Shown: positions 44,212 to 53,022, counted from the stretch's first letter. The stretch is DNA of 64,000 bases from Pacificitalea sp040119125 (GCA_040119125.1 JBEDTR010000009.1:18284-82283), one strand, 5' to 3'. The notes: generated from the sequence alone by a model not told the origin. Numbers and translations: made by a program.

Positions 44212-45117
44212 CTACGCCTGCGCGCCGTTGGCGGTGGCCGCCGGGGCATCATCGGCGGCGGGGCTGGGGGCCACACCGCCATCATAGACCAGCGTGCGCG
44301 TGGGGAAGGGAATGCCCACGCCGTTATTGTCCAACGCCTCTTTCACATTGCGCTTCATGTCGGCCTGAAACTGGAAGTAATCCGCGGCGGCAACCCAGAC
44401 CCGCACAAGGAAATCCACCGAACTGTCATTGAGGTTGTTGACCTGAATGAAGGGCGCAGGCTCTGTTCGGGAGCGGGGATCGGCCATGATCGTGTCGCGA
44501 ATGACCTGCTCCGCCGTCGCAAGGTTGGAATCGTAGCTGACACCGAATGTCCACTCTGCCCGGCGGGTGTCATAGATCGAATAGTTGGTGATCGGCTGGC
44601 CCCAGATATCGGAATTGGGCATCGTAACCTGCACATTGTCCAGCGTGGCGATTTCGGTGGTAAAGATCGAGATGTCCTTCACCGTGCCCATGACGCCCGA
44701 GACGATGATGAAATCGCCCTTCTTGATCGGTCGGAACATCACCAGCATCACGCCCGCGGCGACGCCTGACAGCACGCCCTGCAGCGCAAGGCCGATGGCC
44801 AGACCGGCAGCACCGACCAGCGCCACCAGCGACGCGGTCTGCACCCCGAACCGGTTCAGCACAAAGATGAACGCAAAGGTCAGGATGATGTATTTGGCGA
44901 TATTGGCGAGGAAGGAAAACAGCGTGTCGTCGAGCCGCTTATAGCGCGTGGCCAGCCCCTCGATCCGGCGCTTCACGAAGCTGGAAACAAGGAAGGCGGC
45001 GATCAGAATGATGATCGCTGTCAGTAGATTGGCCCCGATCCCGACCAGAAACTGGACACTCAGGATGTCGCCCACCGTCGTTCCGGCGGCCAGCTCGGTG
45101 CTTAGAAATTCGTCCAT
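44212..45117 (-). CDS. MscS family mechanosensitive ion channel
   Basis: 301 residues. Three transmembrane helices in the first 140 residues, the third (pore) helix being Gly/Ala-rich (LVALVGAAGLAIGLALQGVLS), as in MscS. The beta domain follows (GDFIIVSGVMGTVKDISIFTTE), then the C-terminal alpha/beta domain and an Ala-rich tail. It releases solutes at hypo-osmotic shock. The pterin dehydratase gene lies 3 nt upstream on the same strand. Confidence 0.94.
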   Translation of the reverse strand: MDEFLSTELAAGTTVGDILSVQFLVGIGANLLTAIIILIAAFLVSSFVKRRIEGLATRYKRLDDTLFSFLANIAKYIILTFAFIFVLNRFGVQTASLVALVGAAGLAIGLALQGVLSGVAAGVMLVMFRPIKKGDFIIVSGVMGTVKDISIFTTEIATLDNVQVTMPNSDIWGQPITNYSIYDTRRAEWTFGVSYDSNLATAEQVIRDTIMADPRSRTEPAPFIQVNNLNDSSVDFLVRVWVAAADYFQFQADMKRNVKEALDNNGVGIPFPTRTLVYDGGVAPSPAADDAPAATANGAQA

Positions 45118-45120
45118 GCG

Positions 45121-45408
45121 TCAACTCTCCAGCGCAGCGTTTATTTTCTTGGCCAGCGCGATGTCCCGTGGGGTCACTCCGCCAGCGTCATGGCTTGTCA
45201 GCGCGACCTCTACCTTATTGTAGCTGTTTGACCAATCCGGGTGGTGATCAGCCTTTTCCGCCATCAGCGCAACGCGGGACATGAAGCCCCATGCGGCGGT
45301 GAAATCCGCAAATTTGAAGCTGCGCCGAATGCTGCGACCGTCCTGTTTCCATCCAGTCAGATCGGCCAACGCGGTGTGAAGTTCGGTGTCAGACAGGGTT
45401 TTGCTCAT
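45121..45408 (-). CDS. 4a-hydroxytetrahydrobiopterin dehydratase
   Basis: 95 residues, normal for pterin-4a-carbinolamine dehydratase (PhhB/PCD). Catalytic His residues lie in EKADHHPDWSNSYNKVE, and TSHDAGGVTPRDIALAKKI is the typical C-terminus. It recycles the pterin cofactor of phenylalanine hydroxylase, or acts in other pterin or moco-linked roles. No phenylalanine hydroxylase gene is nearby. It is between the MscS and acetyltransferase genes in one tight run. Confidence 0.93.
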   Translation of the reverse strand: MSKTLSDTELHTALADLTGWKQDGRSIRRSFKFADFTAAWGFMSRVALMAEKADHHPDWSNSYNKVEVALTSHDAGGVTPRDIALAKKINAALES

Positions 45409-45417
45409 GATGCGCCT

Positions 45418-46602
45418 TTAATTGTCTTCGCTGCCGGTCTTGCGGAACGGGCCGTAGCTGGTCAGCACTTCGATTTCATGGGCCACCGCGTCGGCCTCCG
45501 CCTCCAGATACTCCGCGATTGCGGTGCGGAAGCCGGGATCGCCGACCCAATGCAGTGAATGGGTGGTGGTGGGCAGATAACCGCGCGCCAGCTTATGCTC
45601 GCCCTGCGCTCCGGCCTCGACCCGCTTCAGCCCGTGAGCGATCGCGAAATCAATGGCTTGATAATAGCACAGTTCAAAATGCAGACAGGGATGGTCCTCT
45701 ACCGCGCCCCAGTATCGACCATAAAGCGCATCGCGCCCGATGAAATTCAGCGCCCCGGCGACTGGCACGCCCTCGCGGAATGCCAGCATCAAGGCCATGT
45801 CATCGCGTAGGCGGTCCTGCGCAATGTCGAAGAACTCGCGTGTCAAATAGGGCGTGCCCCATTTGCGCGCGCCGGTGTCCTGATAAAACTGCCAGAAGGC
45901 ATCCCAATTCTCTGGCTCGATCTGATCGCCGGTCAGCGTGGCGATGGTGCCGCCGAAATCCTGTGCCACGCGCCGTTCCTTGCGGATCGCCTTGCGCTTG
46001 CGCGAGGAAAGCGAGCCAAGGAAACCGTCGAAATCCGTGTAACTGTCATTGAACCAGTGAAATTGCTGGGTCTTCCGGTGCATCAGGCCAAGCGCATCGC
46101 CGGCCTCGGCCTCCTGCGGTGTGCAAAACGTGACATGTAGCGAACTGATGTGATTGTCGCTGGCGATCTGCACGGCGCCTTGGGTCAGTGCGGCAATGCC
46201 CAGCTCCTCAAACCCCGGACGGCAAAGGAACCGCCGCCCGGTGGCGGGGGTGAATGGCACGGCGATTTGCAGCTTCGGGTAATAATTGCCACCCGCACGC
46301 TCATAGGCATGGGCCCAACTGTGATCGAAGATATATTCGCCCTGACTGTGCGATTTCGCATAGAGCGGCGCAGCGGCGATAAGCTGACCATCAGCGCGGG
46401 CCAGCAAGTAGGTCGGTTGCCAGCCGGTGCCGCGCCCGACGGAGCCACTGTCCTCCAGCGCCGAAAGGAAGCGATGCGTGGTGAATGGATCGCGGGGGCG
46501 TCCGCCATCTGCGGCCTCGGGCGCGGCGCAGCTATCCCATTCCGCCGCGTCGATTTCCGACAGGCTGGCGAGGGTCTGAATTTCAATGCGTGTCTCGGTC
46601 AT
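45418..46602 (-). CDS. GNAT-fold N-acetyltransferase-like protein (DUF482 / FemAB-like)
   Basis: 394 residues from ATG 46602. The sequence has segments typical of the peptidogalycan biosynthesis/recognition group: WDSCAAPEAA, the region YERAGGNYYPKLQIAVPFTP, SRKRKAIRKERR and the C-terminal GAQGEHKLARGY. These proteins contain a double GNAT-like fold; no confirmed substrate is known. A longer in-frame upstream extension is Arg/Pro-rich and rejected. It lies 9 nt before the pterin dehydratase gene. Confidence 0.87.
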   Translation of the reverse strand: MTETRIEIQTLASLSEIDAAEWDSCAAPEAADGGRPRDPFTTHRFLSALEDSGSVGRGTGWQPTYLLARADGQLIAAAPLYAKSHSQGEYIFDHSWAHAYERAGGNYYPKLQIAVPFTPATGRRFLCRPGFEELGIAALTQGAVQIASDNHISSLHVTFCTPQEAEAGDALGLMHRKTQQFHWFNDSYTDFDGFLGSLSSRKRKAIRKERRVAQDFGGTIATLTGDQIEPENWDAFWQFYQDTGARKWGTPYLTREFFDIAQDRLRDDMALMLAFREGVPVAGALNFIGRDALYGRYWGAVEDHPCLHFELCYYQAIDFAIAHGLKRVEAGAQGEHKLARGYLPTTTHSLHWVGDPGFRTAIAEYLEAEADAVAHEIEVLTSYGPFRKTGSEDN

Positions 46603-46636
46603 GCGGCGCCTTAGGGTGGGGTGCGGGCCGCGTCCG

Positions 46637-47404
46637 TCAAGCCGGGCGGAACCCCTCGAAGGTGATATTATCGGCAAGACCCGCAACCGCGCGGGCTTCT
46701 GCCTCGGATCTGATCGTCCAGCACAGGATTGGTTGACCTTCATCGCGCAGCCGTGACACGGCCCGCCCCGTCAGATCGCGGCTGTCATGGGACACGAAGC
46801 TGGACGCGGAGCCCTCATAAGACGCAATGCGGCGCAGCTGCGACAGGCGCGCAGGGCTCAGGCGTTCGGCCTCGTCTCCGTCAAACGCGCAGGTGGTCAG
46901 CCCACGGGGCACGTCGGGCGAAAGCCGCGCCATCGCTGTAACCGAATGCGGATTGAACGACATGACCGCAACTGGCCCGTCATAGCCGCGCAGCGCGGCG
47001 GCGGTCGCCTGTTCCAGCGCGCCGGTATCGGGGCCGAACGCACCGTCCTGATCCTTTAGTTCGATCAGCAACGGCACCTGCCCCGCGACCTGAGCCAGAA
47101 CCTGCGCCAGTGTCGGGATGGTATCGGAACTGTCGGTCAGCGCGATGCGGGTCAATTCCTCGGCCGTGCGGGCAGCGACGGGGCCGGTTTCACGGGTCAG
47201 CCGGTCCAGCTGCGCGTCGTGAAACACCATCGCCACGCCATCCGCCGACAGTTGCAGATCCAACTCGATGCCGTAGCCCGCCTCCACCGCCGCAGCGAAG
47301 GAGGCGGGGGCATTCTCTATCCGGCCTGCCGCGCGATCATGCAGACCGCGATGGGCGAGTGGCCGGGAGAGAAACGCATCAGGGAGCGGGATCACGCGGG
47401 TCAT
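46637..47404 (-). CDS. Glycerophosphodiester phosphodiesterase family protein
   Basis: 255 residues. TIM-barrel GDPD motifs: AHRGLHDRAAGRIENA near residue 17, the metal ligands in ELDLQLSADG, and HDAQLDRLT. The enzyme cleaves glycerophosphodiesters to glycerol 3-phosphate and an alcohol, giving phosphorus and carbon from lipids. No signal peptide, so it is cytoplasmic, UgpQ-like. Its 5' end overlaps the ridA gene by 4 nt, so they are co-translated. Confidence 0.93.
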   Translation of the reverse strand: MTRVIPLPDAFLSRPLAHRGLHDRAAGRIENAPASFAAAVEAGYGIELDLQLSADGVAMVFHDAQLDRLTRETGPVAARTAEELTRIALTDSSDTIPTLAQVLAQVAGQVPLLIELKDQDGAFGPDTGALEQATAAALRGYDGPVAVMSFNPHSVTAMARLSPDVPRGLTTCAFDGDEAERLSPARLSQLRRIASYEGSASSFVSHDSRDLTGRAVSRLRDEGQPILCWTIRSEAEARAVAGLADNITFEGFRPA

Positions 47405-47859
47405 GCGATCTCGAAAATGCCTTCGATCTCAACCGCAACGCCGAAGGGCAGCGCGCCAGCGCTGACAGCGGAACGTGCGTGACGTCCCTTATCACCCAGC
47501 GCCTCAACCAGAAAATCAGACGCGCCGTTGACGACGGTAGATTGCTGGCCGAAATCGGGGGTCGAGTTGACGAAACCGGTCAGCTTCACCACCCGCACCA
47601 GCCGCTCCAGATCGCCGTCACAAGCGGCTTTCACCTGTTCCAGAAGACCGATGGCGCAGCGCTTGGCGGCAGCGGCGCCCTCCTCGACACTCAGATCCGT
47701 GCCGATCTTGCCCTTGATCATGCCGTTTTCATCTTGGCTGATCTGGCCCGAAACATAGATCAGATTGCCCGACTGGACGAAGGGCACATAGTTGGCCGCC
47801 GGGGCGGCAGGGGTGGAAAGCGTGATGCCAAGGTCGGCGAGGCGGGCTTCGATGCTCAT
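47401..47859 (-). CDS. RidA family protein
   Basis: 152 residues, larger than the 130-residue RidA because it belongs to the YjgF-like group with an N-terminal extension (SIEARLADLGITLSTP). The conserved GNLIYVSGQIS and GALPFGVAVEIEGI segments are present. RidA proteins deaminate reactive 2-aminoacrylate/imine intermediates; the C-terminal Arg usual in that site is replaced in this subgroup (no RxxR seen). It overlaps the GDPD gene by 4 nt. Confidence 0.9.
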   Translation of the reverse strand: MSIEARLADLGITLSTPAAPAANYVPFVQSGNLIYVSGQISQDENGMIKGKIGTDLSVEEGAAAAKRCAIGLLEQVKAACDGDLERLVRVVKLTGFVNSTPDFGQQSTVVNGASDFLVEALGDKGRHARSAVSAGALPFGVAVEIEGIFEIA

Positions 47860-47947
47860 GAAAGGCTCCTGTGCTGCATTTTCCCGGACGCTACCGCGCG
47901 ATGGTCACAGGGGAAAGGGCCGAGCGTCTGCATGTCGCCCCGCCACG

Positions 47948-47975
47948 AAAAAAGGCCGACACGATGGTCGGCCTT
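47948..47975 (-). terminator. Rho-independent terminator after the L,D-transpeptidase gene
   Basis: 9-bp stem AAGGCCGAC/GTCGGCCTT with a 6-nt loop; on the minus strand six T follow (AAAAAA at 47948-47953). Confidence 0.88.
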
Positions 47976-47995
47976 GGTCGAAAAACGCGGCGGGA

Positions 47996-48580
47996 TCAGC
48001 CCGTGGCGGTAACGCGCGTGCCAAGCTGAACGCGATCATACAGATCTTTGACATGGCTGTTATACATGCGGATGCAGCCATTCGAGACCGACTTACCGAT
48101 CGAGCTCGGATCAGTCGTGCCATGGATGCGGAACAGGGTGTCGCGTCCGTTGGCGTCGTAGAGATAAAGCGCACGCGCACCCAGCGGGTTGGTCGGACCA
48201 CCCGGCATGCCGTTCTCGTATTTCGCGTAAGTCGGGTCGCGGGCGATCATGTCCTGCGTCGGGGTCCAGCTGGGCCATTCAACCTTACGCTCCACAGTGG
48301 CAGTGCCACGGAACTTGAGGCCTTCTTTACCCAATGCGACGCCGTAGCGGACGGCAGTGCCATCGCCGAGCGTGTAATACAGGTGGTAGGTCGGCATCTT
48401 GATAAAGATCTGACCCGCGGGCAGATCTTTATTTACCCGGACGACCTGTGCCTTGAACTGTTCTGGCACCTGAAACTGCTGCGGGGCGGAATGCGACAGA
48501 GCGGGGGTGGCGACGGCGGCTGCGGCTGCGGCGGCGGTGCCGGTCATGAAGGTCCGGCGGTTGAGCGACTTGACGAGCAT
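47996..48580 (-). CDS. L,D-transpeptidase (YkuD domain)
   Basis: 194 residues. The N-terminal NRRTFMTG followed by an Ala-rich hydrophobic stretch looks like a twin-arginine signal, so it is a periplasmic enzyme. The YkuD active site reads HGTTDPSSIGKSVSNGCIRM, with the catalytic Cys in SNGCIRM. It forms 3-3 cross-links in peptidoglycan or attaches proteins to it. A terminator follows; it is a single-gene unit. Confidence 0.94.
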   Translation of the reverse strand: MLVKSLNRRTFMTGTAAAAAAAVATPALSHSAPQQFQVPEQFKAQVVRVNKDLPAGQIFIKMPTYHLYYTLGDGTAVRYGVALGKEGLKFRGTATVERKVEWPSWTPTQDMIARDPTYAKYENGMPGGPTNPLGARALYLYDANGRDTLFRIHGTTDPSSIGKSVSNGCIRMYNSHVKDLYDRVQLGTRVTATG

Positions 48581-48814
48581 GATTTCGGCTCCCTCGTTTT
48601 CTTAGTGTTCGGCAATCAAACGCCGATGGGCACGATTGGGTTCAATCATTGGGACGTGATGAACCTAGGGTGCCGGGGTCAAGCAGTTGGAATGCCTAAT
48701 GAAATCACCTGTCAAATTCGGATTGCAGGCTTGGCGCGCGTAGGCTTCGGGACCGGTTAACCCGTTTTGCGTTATCACCGGGGTCGCGTTTCAACCGATC
48801 TATCGAGGTGTCAG

Positions 48815-49081
48815 ATGACCAATCCCTTCCAAAACCGTGCCCTGCCGCTTGACGGTCCCGCCAGCGACATCGTTCCAGTTACGCCGGATGACGGCACCGA
48901 TCTGCTCGATACAGCCTCCGCGCTTTATGTCGAAATCGGGGGGGCGGTTGCGCTCGTGACGCTGCGCGGGGCGAGCCGCGTGGTTACGGTGCCCGATATG
49001 ACGGTCCTGCCGGTGGCGGCGCGGCGGGTCTTGGCGACGGGAACGACGGCCAGCGGCATCCACGCGTTAGTGACAGTGTAG
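48815..49081 (+). CDS. Spike base protein, RCAP_Rcc01079-type (gene transfer agent/phage head spike-like)
   Basis: 88 residues with the pattern of the Rcc01079 family: FQNRAL and PASDIVPVTPDD at the start, then ALYVEIGGAVALVTL, VVTVPDMTVLPVAARRVLATGTTAS. In Rhodobacter capsulatus the Rcc01079/Rcc01080 proteins form the head spikes of the gene transfer agent particle. Here it stands alone: no other GTA structural gene lies in this window. AGGTGTC lies upstream of ATG 48815, and the 8-bp palindrome GGTTAACC (a CtrA-like half-site) at 48755-48762 is in its upstream region. Confidence 0.75.
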   Translation: MTNPFQNRALPLDGPASDIVPVTPDDGTDLLDTASALYVEIGGAVALVTLRGASRVVTVPDMTVLPVAARRVLATGTTASGIHALVTV

Positions 49082-49095
49082 GCGGCGCAAACGAA

Positions 49096-49125
49096 AACGG
49101 CCCCCGCATTGCTGCGAGGGCCGTT
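49096..49125 (-). terminator. Terminator of pnp (between convergent genes)
   Basis: Stem of AACGGCCC paired with GGGCCGTT, plus an inner CGCA/TGCG, with a short loop. On the minus strand it is followed by TTTCG and TTTG. It also separates the convergent spike-base gene. Confidence 0.75.
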
Positions 49126-49147
49126 CTAGATACGAAACGAGAGTGCC

Positions 49148-51283
49148 TTATTCGGCGGTCTCTTCGCGCGCGACTTCTTCGCCGGTCTCCTGATCGACGA
49201 CTTTCATCGACAGGCGAACCTTGCCGCGATCATCGAAGCCGAGCAGTTTGACCTTCACTTCCTGGCCTTCCTTCAGAACATCCGAAGGGTGGTTCAGGCG
49301 GCGGTTTTCGATCTGGCTGACATGCACAAGGCCGTCACGCTTGCCGAAGAAGTTCACGAAGGCGCCGAAATCGACGATCTTCACGACCTTGCCGGTGTAA
49401 ACCTTGCCTTCCTCGGGCTCTGCCACGATCGAATAGATCATGTCATAGGCCTTCTGGATGTTTTCGGCATTGGCGGAGGCGATCTTGATGACACCGTCAT
49501 CGTTGATGTCGACCTTGGCGCCGGAGGTTTCCACGATTTCGCGGATAACCTTGCCGCCCGAGCCGATCACTTCACGGATCTTGTCGGTGGGCACGGTCAT
49601 GGTTTCGATCCGCGGCGCATGCGCCGAGAATTCGGTCCGGCCCGAGGTCAGAGCTTTGCTCATCTCACCCAGGATATGCATCCGGCCGTCTTTGGCCTGC
49701 GCCAGAGCTTTCTCCATGATCTCGGGCGTGATGCCCGCGACCTTGATGTCCATCTGCAGCGAGGTGATGCCGTTTTCGGTGCCAGCAACCTTGAAGTCCA
49801 TGTCGCCGAGGTGATCCTCGTCGCCAAGAATGTCGGTCAGGATCGCATAGGAGCCGTCCTCTTCGAGGATCAGGCCCATCGCCACACCAGCAACCGGAGA
49901 CTTCAGCGGAACGCCCGCGTCCATCATGGCCAGCGAGCCGCCACAGATCGACGCCATCGAGGAGGAGCCGTTCGATTCGGTGATCTCGGACACGACGCGG
50001 ATCGTGTAGGGGAAATCGGTCGGTGCGGGCAGGACAGCCTGCAGCGCGCGCCATGCGAGTTTCCCGTGACCGATCTCACGACGACCCGGAGGGCCAAAGC
50101 GACCGACTTCGCCGACCGAATAGGGCGGGAAGTTGTAGTGCAGCATGAAGTTCGAGCGGTAGTTGCCGTGCAGCGCATCGATGATCTGCTCATCGTCGCC
50201 CGTGCCCAGCGTGGTCACAACCAGACCCTGAGTTTCACCGCGGGTGAACAGTGCCGAGCCGTGGGTCCGGGGCAGCAGGCCAACCTGGCTGCTGATCTGG
50301 CGCACGGTGGTGGTGTCGCGACCATCGATACGGGCACCGCCCTTGATGATGGCGCCACGCAGGATCGAGCTTTCGAGCTTCTTGAACGCAGAGCCCAAGT
50401 TGGCATCGGCCAGATCGTCTTCGGACAGGGTCGCCATGACGGCATCGCGCGCGGCGGAAATCGCAGTGGTGCGTTCCTGCTTGTCGCGGATGGCGAATGC
50501 GGCGCGCATCTGCTCTTCGCCGGCGGCTTTCACCTTCTCGAACAGCGCGGAGTAATCCGGCGGCGTGTAGTCGAACGGCTCTTTCGCGGCGTCTTCGGCC
50601 AGATCGATGATCAGGTCGACCACCGGCTGGAGCTGTTTATGCGCAAAAGTGACGGCGCCCAGCATTTCGGCTTCCGACAGCTCGTAAGCCTCGGATTCCA
50701 CCATCATGACCGCGTCCTTGGTGCCGGCGACAACAAGGTCGAGGCGCTGGTCGGGGTTCATGCGCAGCTGGTCCATATCGGACACTTCGGGGTTCAGGAT
50801 GTATTCGCCATCCTCGTAGCCCACGCGGCAGCCAGCGATAGGGCCCATGAAGGGCGCGCCGGACAGGGTCAGCGCAGCAGAGGCCGCGATCATCGCAACG
50901 ATATCGGGATCGTTGACAAGGTCGTGGCTCAGCACGGTGCAGATCACCAGAACTTCGTTTTTGAAGCCGGGGGCGAACAGCGGGCGAATCGGACGGTCGA
51001 TGAGGCGCGAGGTCAGCGTCTCTTTCTCGGTCGGACGGCCTTCGCGCTTGAAGAAGCCGCCGGGCACTTTGCCCGCAGCGTAGTATTTTTCATTGTAGTG
51101 CACGGTCAGGGGGAAGAAATCCTGACCCGGCTTCGGTGCCTTGGCGAAGGTCACGTTGGCCATCACCGAGGTTTCACCGAGCGTGGCGATGACAGAGCCG
51201 TCGGCCTGGCGGGCAACCTTGCCCGTTTCAAGCGTCAGGGTCTCTTCGCCCCACTGCATGGATTTTGTGGTCGTGTTGAACAT
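49148..51283 (-). CDS. pnp: Polyribonucleotide nucleotidyltransferase (PNPase)
   Basis: 711 residues from ATG 51283, the usual start (MFNTTTKSMQWGEETL). The enzyme has two RNase PH-like domains; the second holds the catalytic GSSSMASICGGSLAMMDAGV region with the phosphate-binding serines. A KH domain (IREVIGSGGKVIREI) and an S1 domain (GKVVKIVDFGAFVNFFGKRDGLVH) complete the C-terminus. It degrades RNA 3'-to-5' by phosphorolysis and is part of the degradosome. GGAAACGAG lies before the start; the longer in-frame upstream extension is rejected. Confidence 0.98.
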   Translation of the reverse strand: MFNTTTKSMQWGEETLTLETGKVARQADGSVIATLGETSVMANVTFAKAPKPGQDFFPLTVHYNEKYYAAGKVPGGFFKREGRPTEKETLTSRLIDRPIRPLFAPGFKNEVLVICTVLSHDLVNDPDIVAMIAASAALTLSGAPFMGPIAGCRVGYEDGEYILNPEVSDMDQLRMNPDQRLDLVVAGTKDAVMMVESEAYELSEAEMLGAVTFAHKQLQPVVDLIIDLAEDAAKEPFDYTPPDYSALFEKVKAAGEEQMRAAFAIRDKQERTTAISAARDAVMATLSEDDLADANLGSAFKKLESSILRGAIIKGGARIDGRDTTTVRQISSQVGLLPRTHGSALFTRGETQGLVVTTLGTGDDEQIIDALHGNYRSNFMLHYNFPPYSVGEVGRFGPPGRREIGHGKLAWRALQAVLPAPTDFPYTIRVVSEITESNGSSSMASICGGSLAMMDAGVPLKSPVAGVAMGLILEEDGSYAILTDILGDEDHLGDMDFKVAGTENGITSLQMDIKVAGITPEIMEKALAQAKDGRMHILGEMSKALTSGRTEFSAHAPRIETMTVPTDKIREVIGSGGKVIREIVETSGAKVDINDDGVIKIASANAENIQKAYDMIYSIVAEPEEGKVYTGKVVKIVDFGAFVNFFGKRDGLVHVSQIENRRLNHPSDVLKEGQEVKVKLLGFDDRGKVRLSMKVVDQETGEEVAREETAE

Positions 51284-51432
51284 CTCGTTTCCAATCTTGG
51301 CCGTCGGGGCGTATCCCCTCGAGCCGGTTGCGTACGGGGCTGCGCATGGCGCGTCCCGTGGCCCTCGGTTTGATCCCTGACGCCGGGCGGGCCCGGTCGG
51401 CATCAAGGGTGCGAACCCCTTGGTCCGCATAT
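51284..51432 (-). other. pnp leader with hairpins
   Basis: This stretch between the rpsO terminator and pnp has no convincing gene. It contains an AAGGG/CCCTT hairpin near 51402-51418 and several G/C-rich inverted pieces. In other bacteria the pnp leader is folded and cleaved by RNase III to allow autoregulation; a similar function is possible here but not shown. Confidence 0.35.
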
Positions 51433-51433
51433 G

Positions 51434-51459
51434 AAAACCGCGCCCCGATGGGGCGCGGT
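51434..51459 (-). terminator. Rho-independent terminator between rpsO and pnp
   Basis: A 10-bp stem ACCGCGCCCC/GGGGCGCGGT with a 3-nt loop and TTTT on the minus strand. It likely attenuates read-through from rpsO into pnp. Confidence 0.88.
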
Positions 51460-51465
51460 CAGCAT

Positions 51466-51735
51466 TCAGCGACGCAGGCCGAGGCGGCCGATGAGGTCCT
51501 GGTAACGGGACACATCTTTGGCTTTCAGGTAGTCCAGCAGCTTGCGGCGCTGAGCCACCAGCTTCAGAAGGCCACGACGAGAGTGGTTGTCCTTCTTGTG
51601 GGTCTTGAAATGCTCGGTCAGCGTGGAGATGCGCGAGCTGAGGATAGCGACCTGAACTTCGGGCGAACCGGTGTCGCCTTCCTTGGTCGCATAGTCCTTC
51701 ATGACGCGTGCTTTGTCTTCGACTGTGATCGACAT
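51466..51735 (-). CDS. rpsO: 30S ribosomal protein S15
   Basis: 89 residues, normal for S15. MSITVEDKARVMKDYA opens the protein, and the core segments VQVAILSSRISTLTEHFKTH, HSRRGLLKLVAQRRKLLDYL and the C-terminal YQDLIGRLGLRR are all conserved. It binds the central domain of 16S rRNA early in 30S assembly and often autoregulates its translation. CAAGGAG lies before ATG 51735. The order truB ... rpsO - pnp is conserved as in many proteobacteria. Confidence 0.98.
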   Translation of the reverse strand: MSITVEDKARVMKDYATKEGDTGSPEVQVAILSSRISTLTEHFKTHKKDNHSRRGLLKLVAQRRKLLDYLKAKDVSRYQDLIGRLGLRR

Positions 51736-51959
51736 CGGGGTCTCCTTGTCAAAAGGGTGGATGGCACAAGCCGGGATGTCGTCCAGCAGGGCCCATGGAG
51801 TGTCCGCCGCTTTCGCGGGACGGATGCCGGCATATAGGCATTTACGGCTGAAAAAGAAAGCCTCAATCCGCTCATCCGCCGCATCGGTCGGCGTGGATCG
51901 GCAGGCCCCTGCGCCCGTGTTTTCTAAAGGAGGGGCGCGGCGGGAATTGCGCAAACGGC

Positions 51960-51987
51960 AACCGCACCCGGACGGATCGGGTGCGGC
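51960..51987 (-). terminator. Hairpin downstream of the acidic membrane-anchored protein gene
   Basis: 9-bp stem CCGCACCCG/CGGGTGCGG with a 7-nt loop, 40 nt after the gene stop on the minus strand, followed by TTGCCGTTTG. Only a weak T run. Confidence 0.6.
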
Positions 51988-52026
51988 GCGCTAATGGGGG
52001 GCAGGGGGCGGGGCGGAGCGTGGGTG

Positions 52027-52878
52027 TCAGGCCTCGGCCATGCTTTCGGGGACAAGGTCGACATCATCCGCGGTCAGGCCAACGCCGCCGACCACGGTGG
52101 ACACAGCCGTGCCGCCCACCACCAGTTGCACGTCATCGGTGCCTTCGACCGGCTCGATCCGCAGTTCGGGCACTTCGCCATCATCGCTGTCGTCCCAGAT
52201 CACGACGATCTTGTCCTGTTCGGGATTGTAGCCGGTGATTTCGGTTTCGTGCTCGTCATCGAGCCAATCGTCGAGGTCAAAGAACGGATCATTCCCGGCA
52301 GGTGCCAGATCGGCGTTGTCGAGCCAGATGACATCGGCGCCATCATCCGCGCTGTCATCTTCCGCAGCTGCGGCTTCGGGTGCATTGGGGGCGACCTCGG
52401 CCTCAGCGGCGGCATTAAGGGCCGTGACCGTATCGCTGTCTGGATCGTCGTCATCGGCAGGTGCTTCGGCCGCATCGTCGAGGAAGTCGAGGCCGGCGCC
52501 ATCATCCTCGCCGAGGTCATCGGCCAATATGTCGGCAAGGAAATCATCGTCGGGATCGTCACCATAGAGGCGGTCGAAATCGGCGCTCGCGGCAAGCGCG
52601 GCGTCCTCGCCGGCATCGTCATCCAGCGCCGCCAGATCATCGCCATCATCGGAGAGGAAATCATCGAAGGGGGCGGCGTCCGTATTGTCCACCGCCGTGC
52701 TATCGGGCGGATCGAACCCGTCCTCATCGGTCGGGATCTGGTCGAACATGTCACCGTAGTCATCGCCGCCGGAATCGTCTTCCGCTTCGGAAATGTCTTC
52801 GTCCTCCAGCACATCGGTCTGAAGCATGACGGCGGAGCCAACAAGCACCGCACCCATAAGTCCCAGCAGCATGAACAT
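52027..52878 (-). CDS. Very acidic membrane-anchored hypothetical protein, 283 aa
   Basis: One hydrophobic helix at the very N-terminus (MFMLLGLMGAVLVGSAVML), then an Asp/Glu-rich region. My count is about 69 Asp and 22 Glu against two Arg and one Lys, so about a third of residues are acidic. The C-terminal 70 residues form a beta-rich domain (ITGYNPEQDKIVVIWDD, DVQLVVGGTAVSTVVGG, LTADDVDLV) that resembles the fold seen at the end of RTX/type I secreted proteins in Rhodobacterales. It has no recognised enzymatic motif. Calcium or cation binding is an inference. It lies between DUF1643 and rpsO. Confidence 0.7.
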   Translation of the reverse strand: MFMLLGLMGAVLVGSAVMLQTDVLEDEDISEAEDDSGGDDYGDMFDQIPTDEDGFDPPDSTAVDNTDAAPFDDFLSDDGDDLAALDDDAGEDAALAASADFDRLYGDDPDDDFLADILADDLGEDDGAGLDFLDDAAEAPADDDDPDSDTVTALNAAAEAEVAPNAPEAAAAEDDSADDGADVIWLDNADLAPAGNDPFFDLDDWLDDEHETEITGYNPEQDKIVVIWDDSDDGEVPELRIEPVEGTDDVQLVVGGTAVSTVVGGVGLTADDVDLVPESMAEA

Positions 52879-53022
52879 CGTGTTCCCCGCGTCTCAGCAG
52901 CCTATACCGGCCATCCATGGCTCCACCCGGTGCAGGATATGCGCATATTCCTGCACATTGTCCTAACAACCCTGCCCCATGCCGTTGATTCCCGGCGGTG
53001 GCGAGCCTTCCTGATGAAAGGG

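Noticed and set aside
49289..51373. A long open frame (about 694 codons) on the plus strand opposite pnp
   Set aside because: It is entirely antisense to pnp, whose domains are all recognised. In GC-rich DNA the complementary frame often stays open, and the translation is rich in His/Arg/Gln with no recognisable domain.
51300..51420. A tRNA-like T-loop string (GGTTCGCACCC) in the pnp leader
   Set aside because: No matching acceptor or anticodon stem could be drawn, so no tRNA is called.
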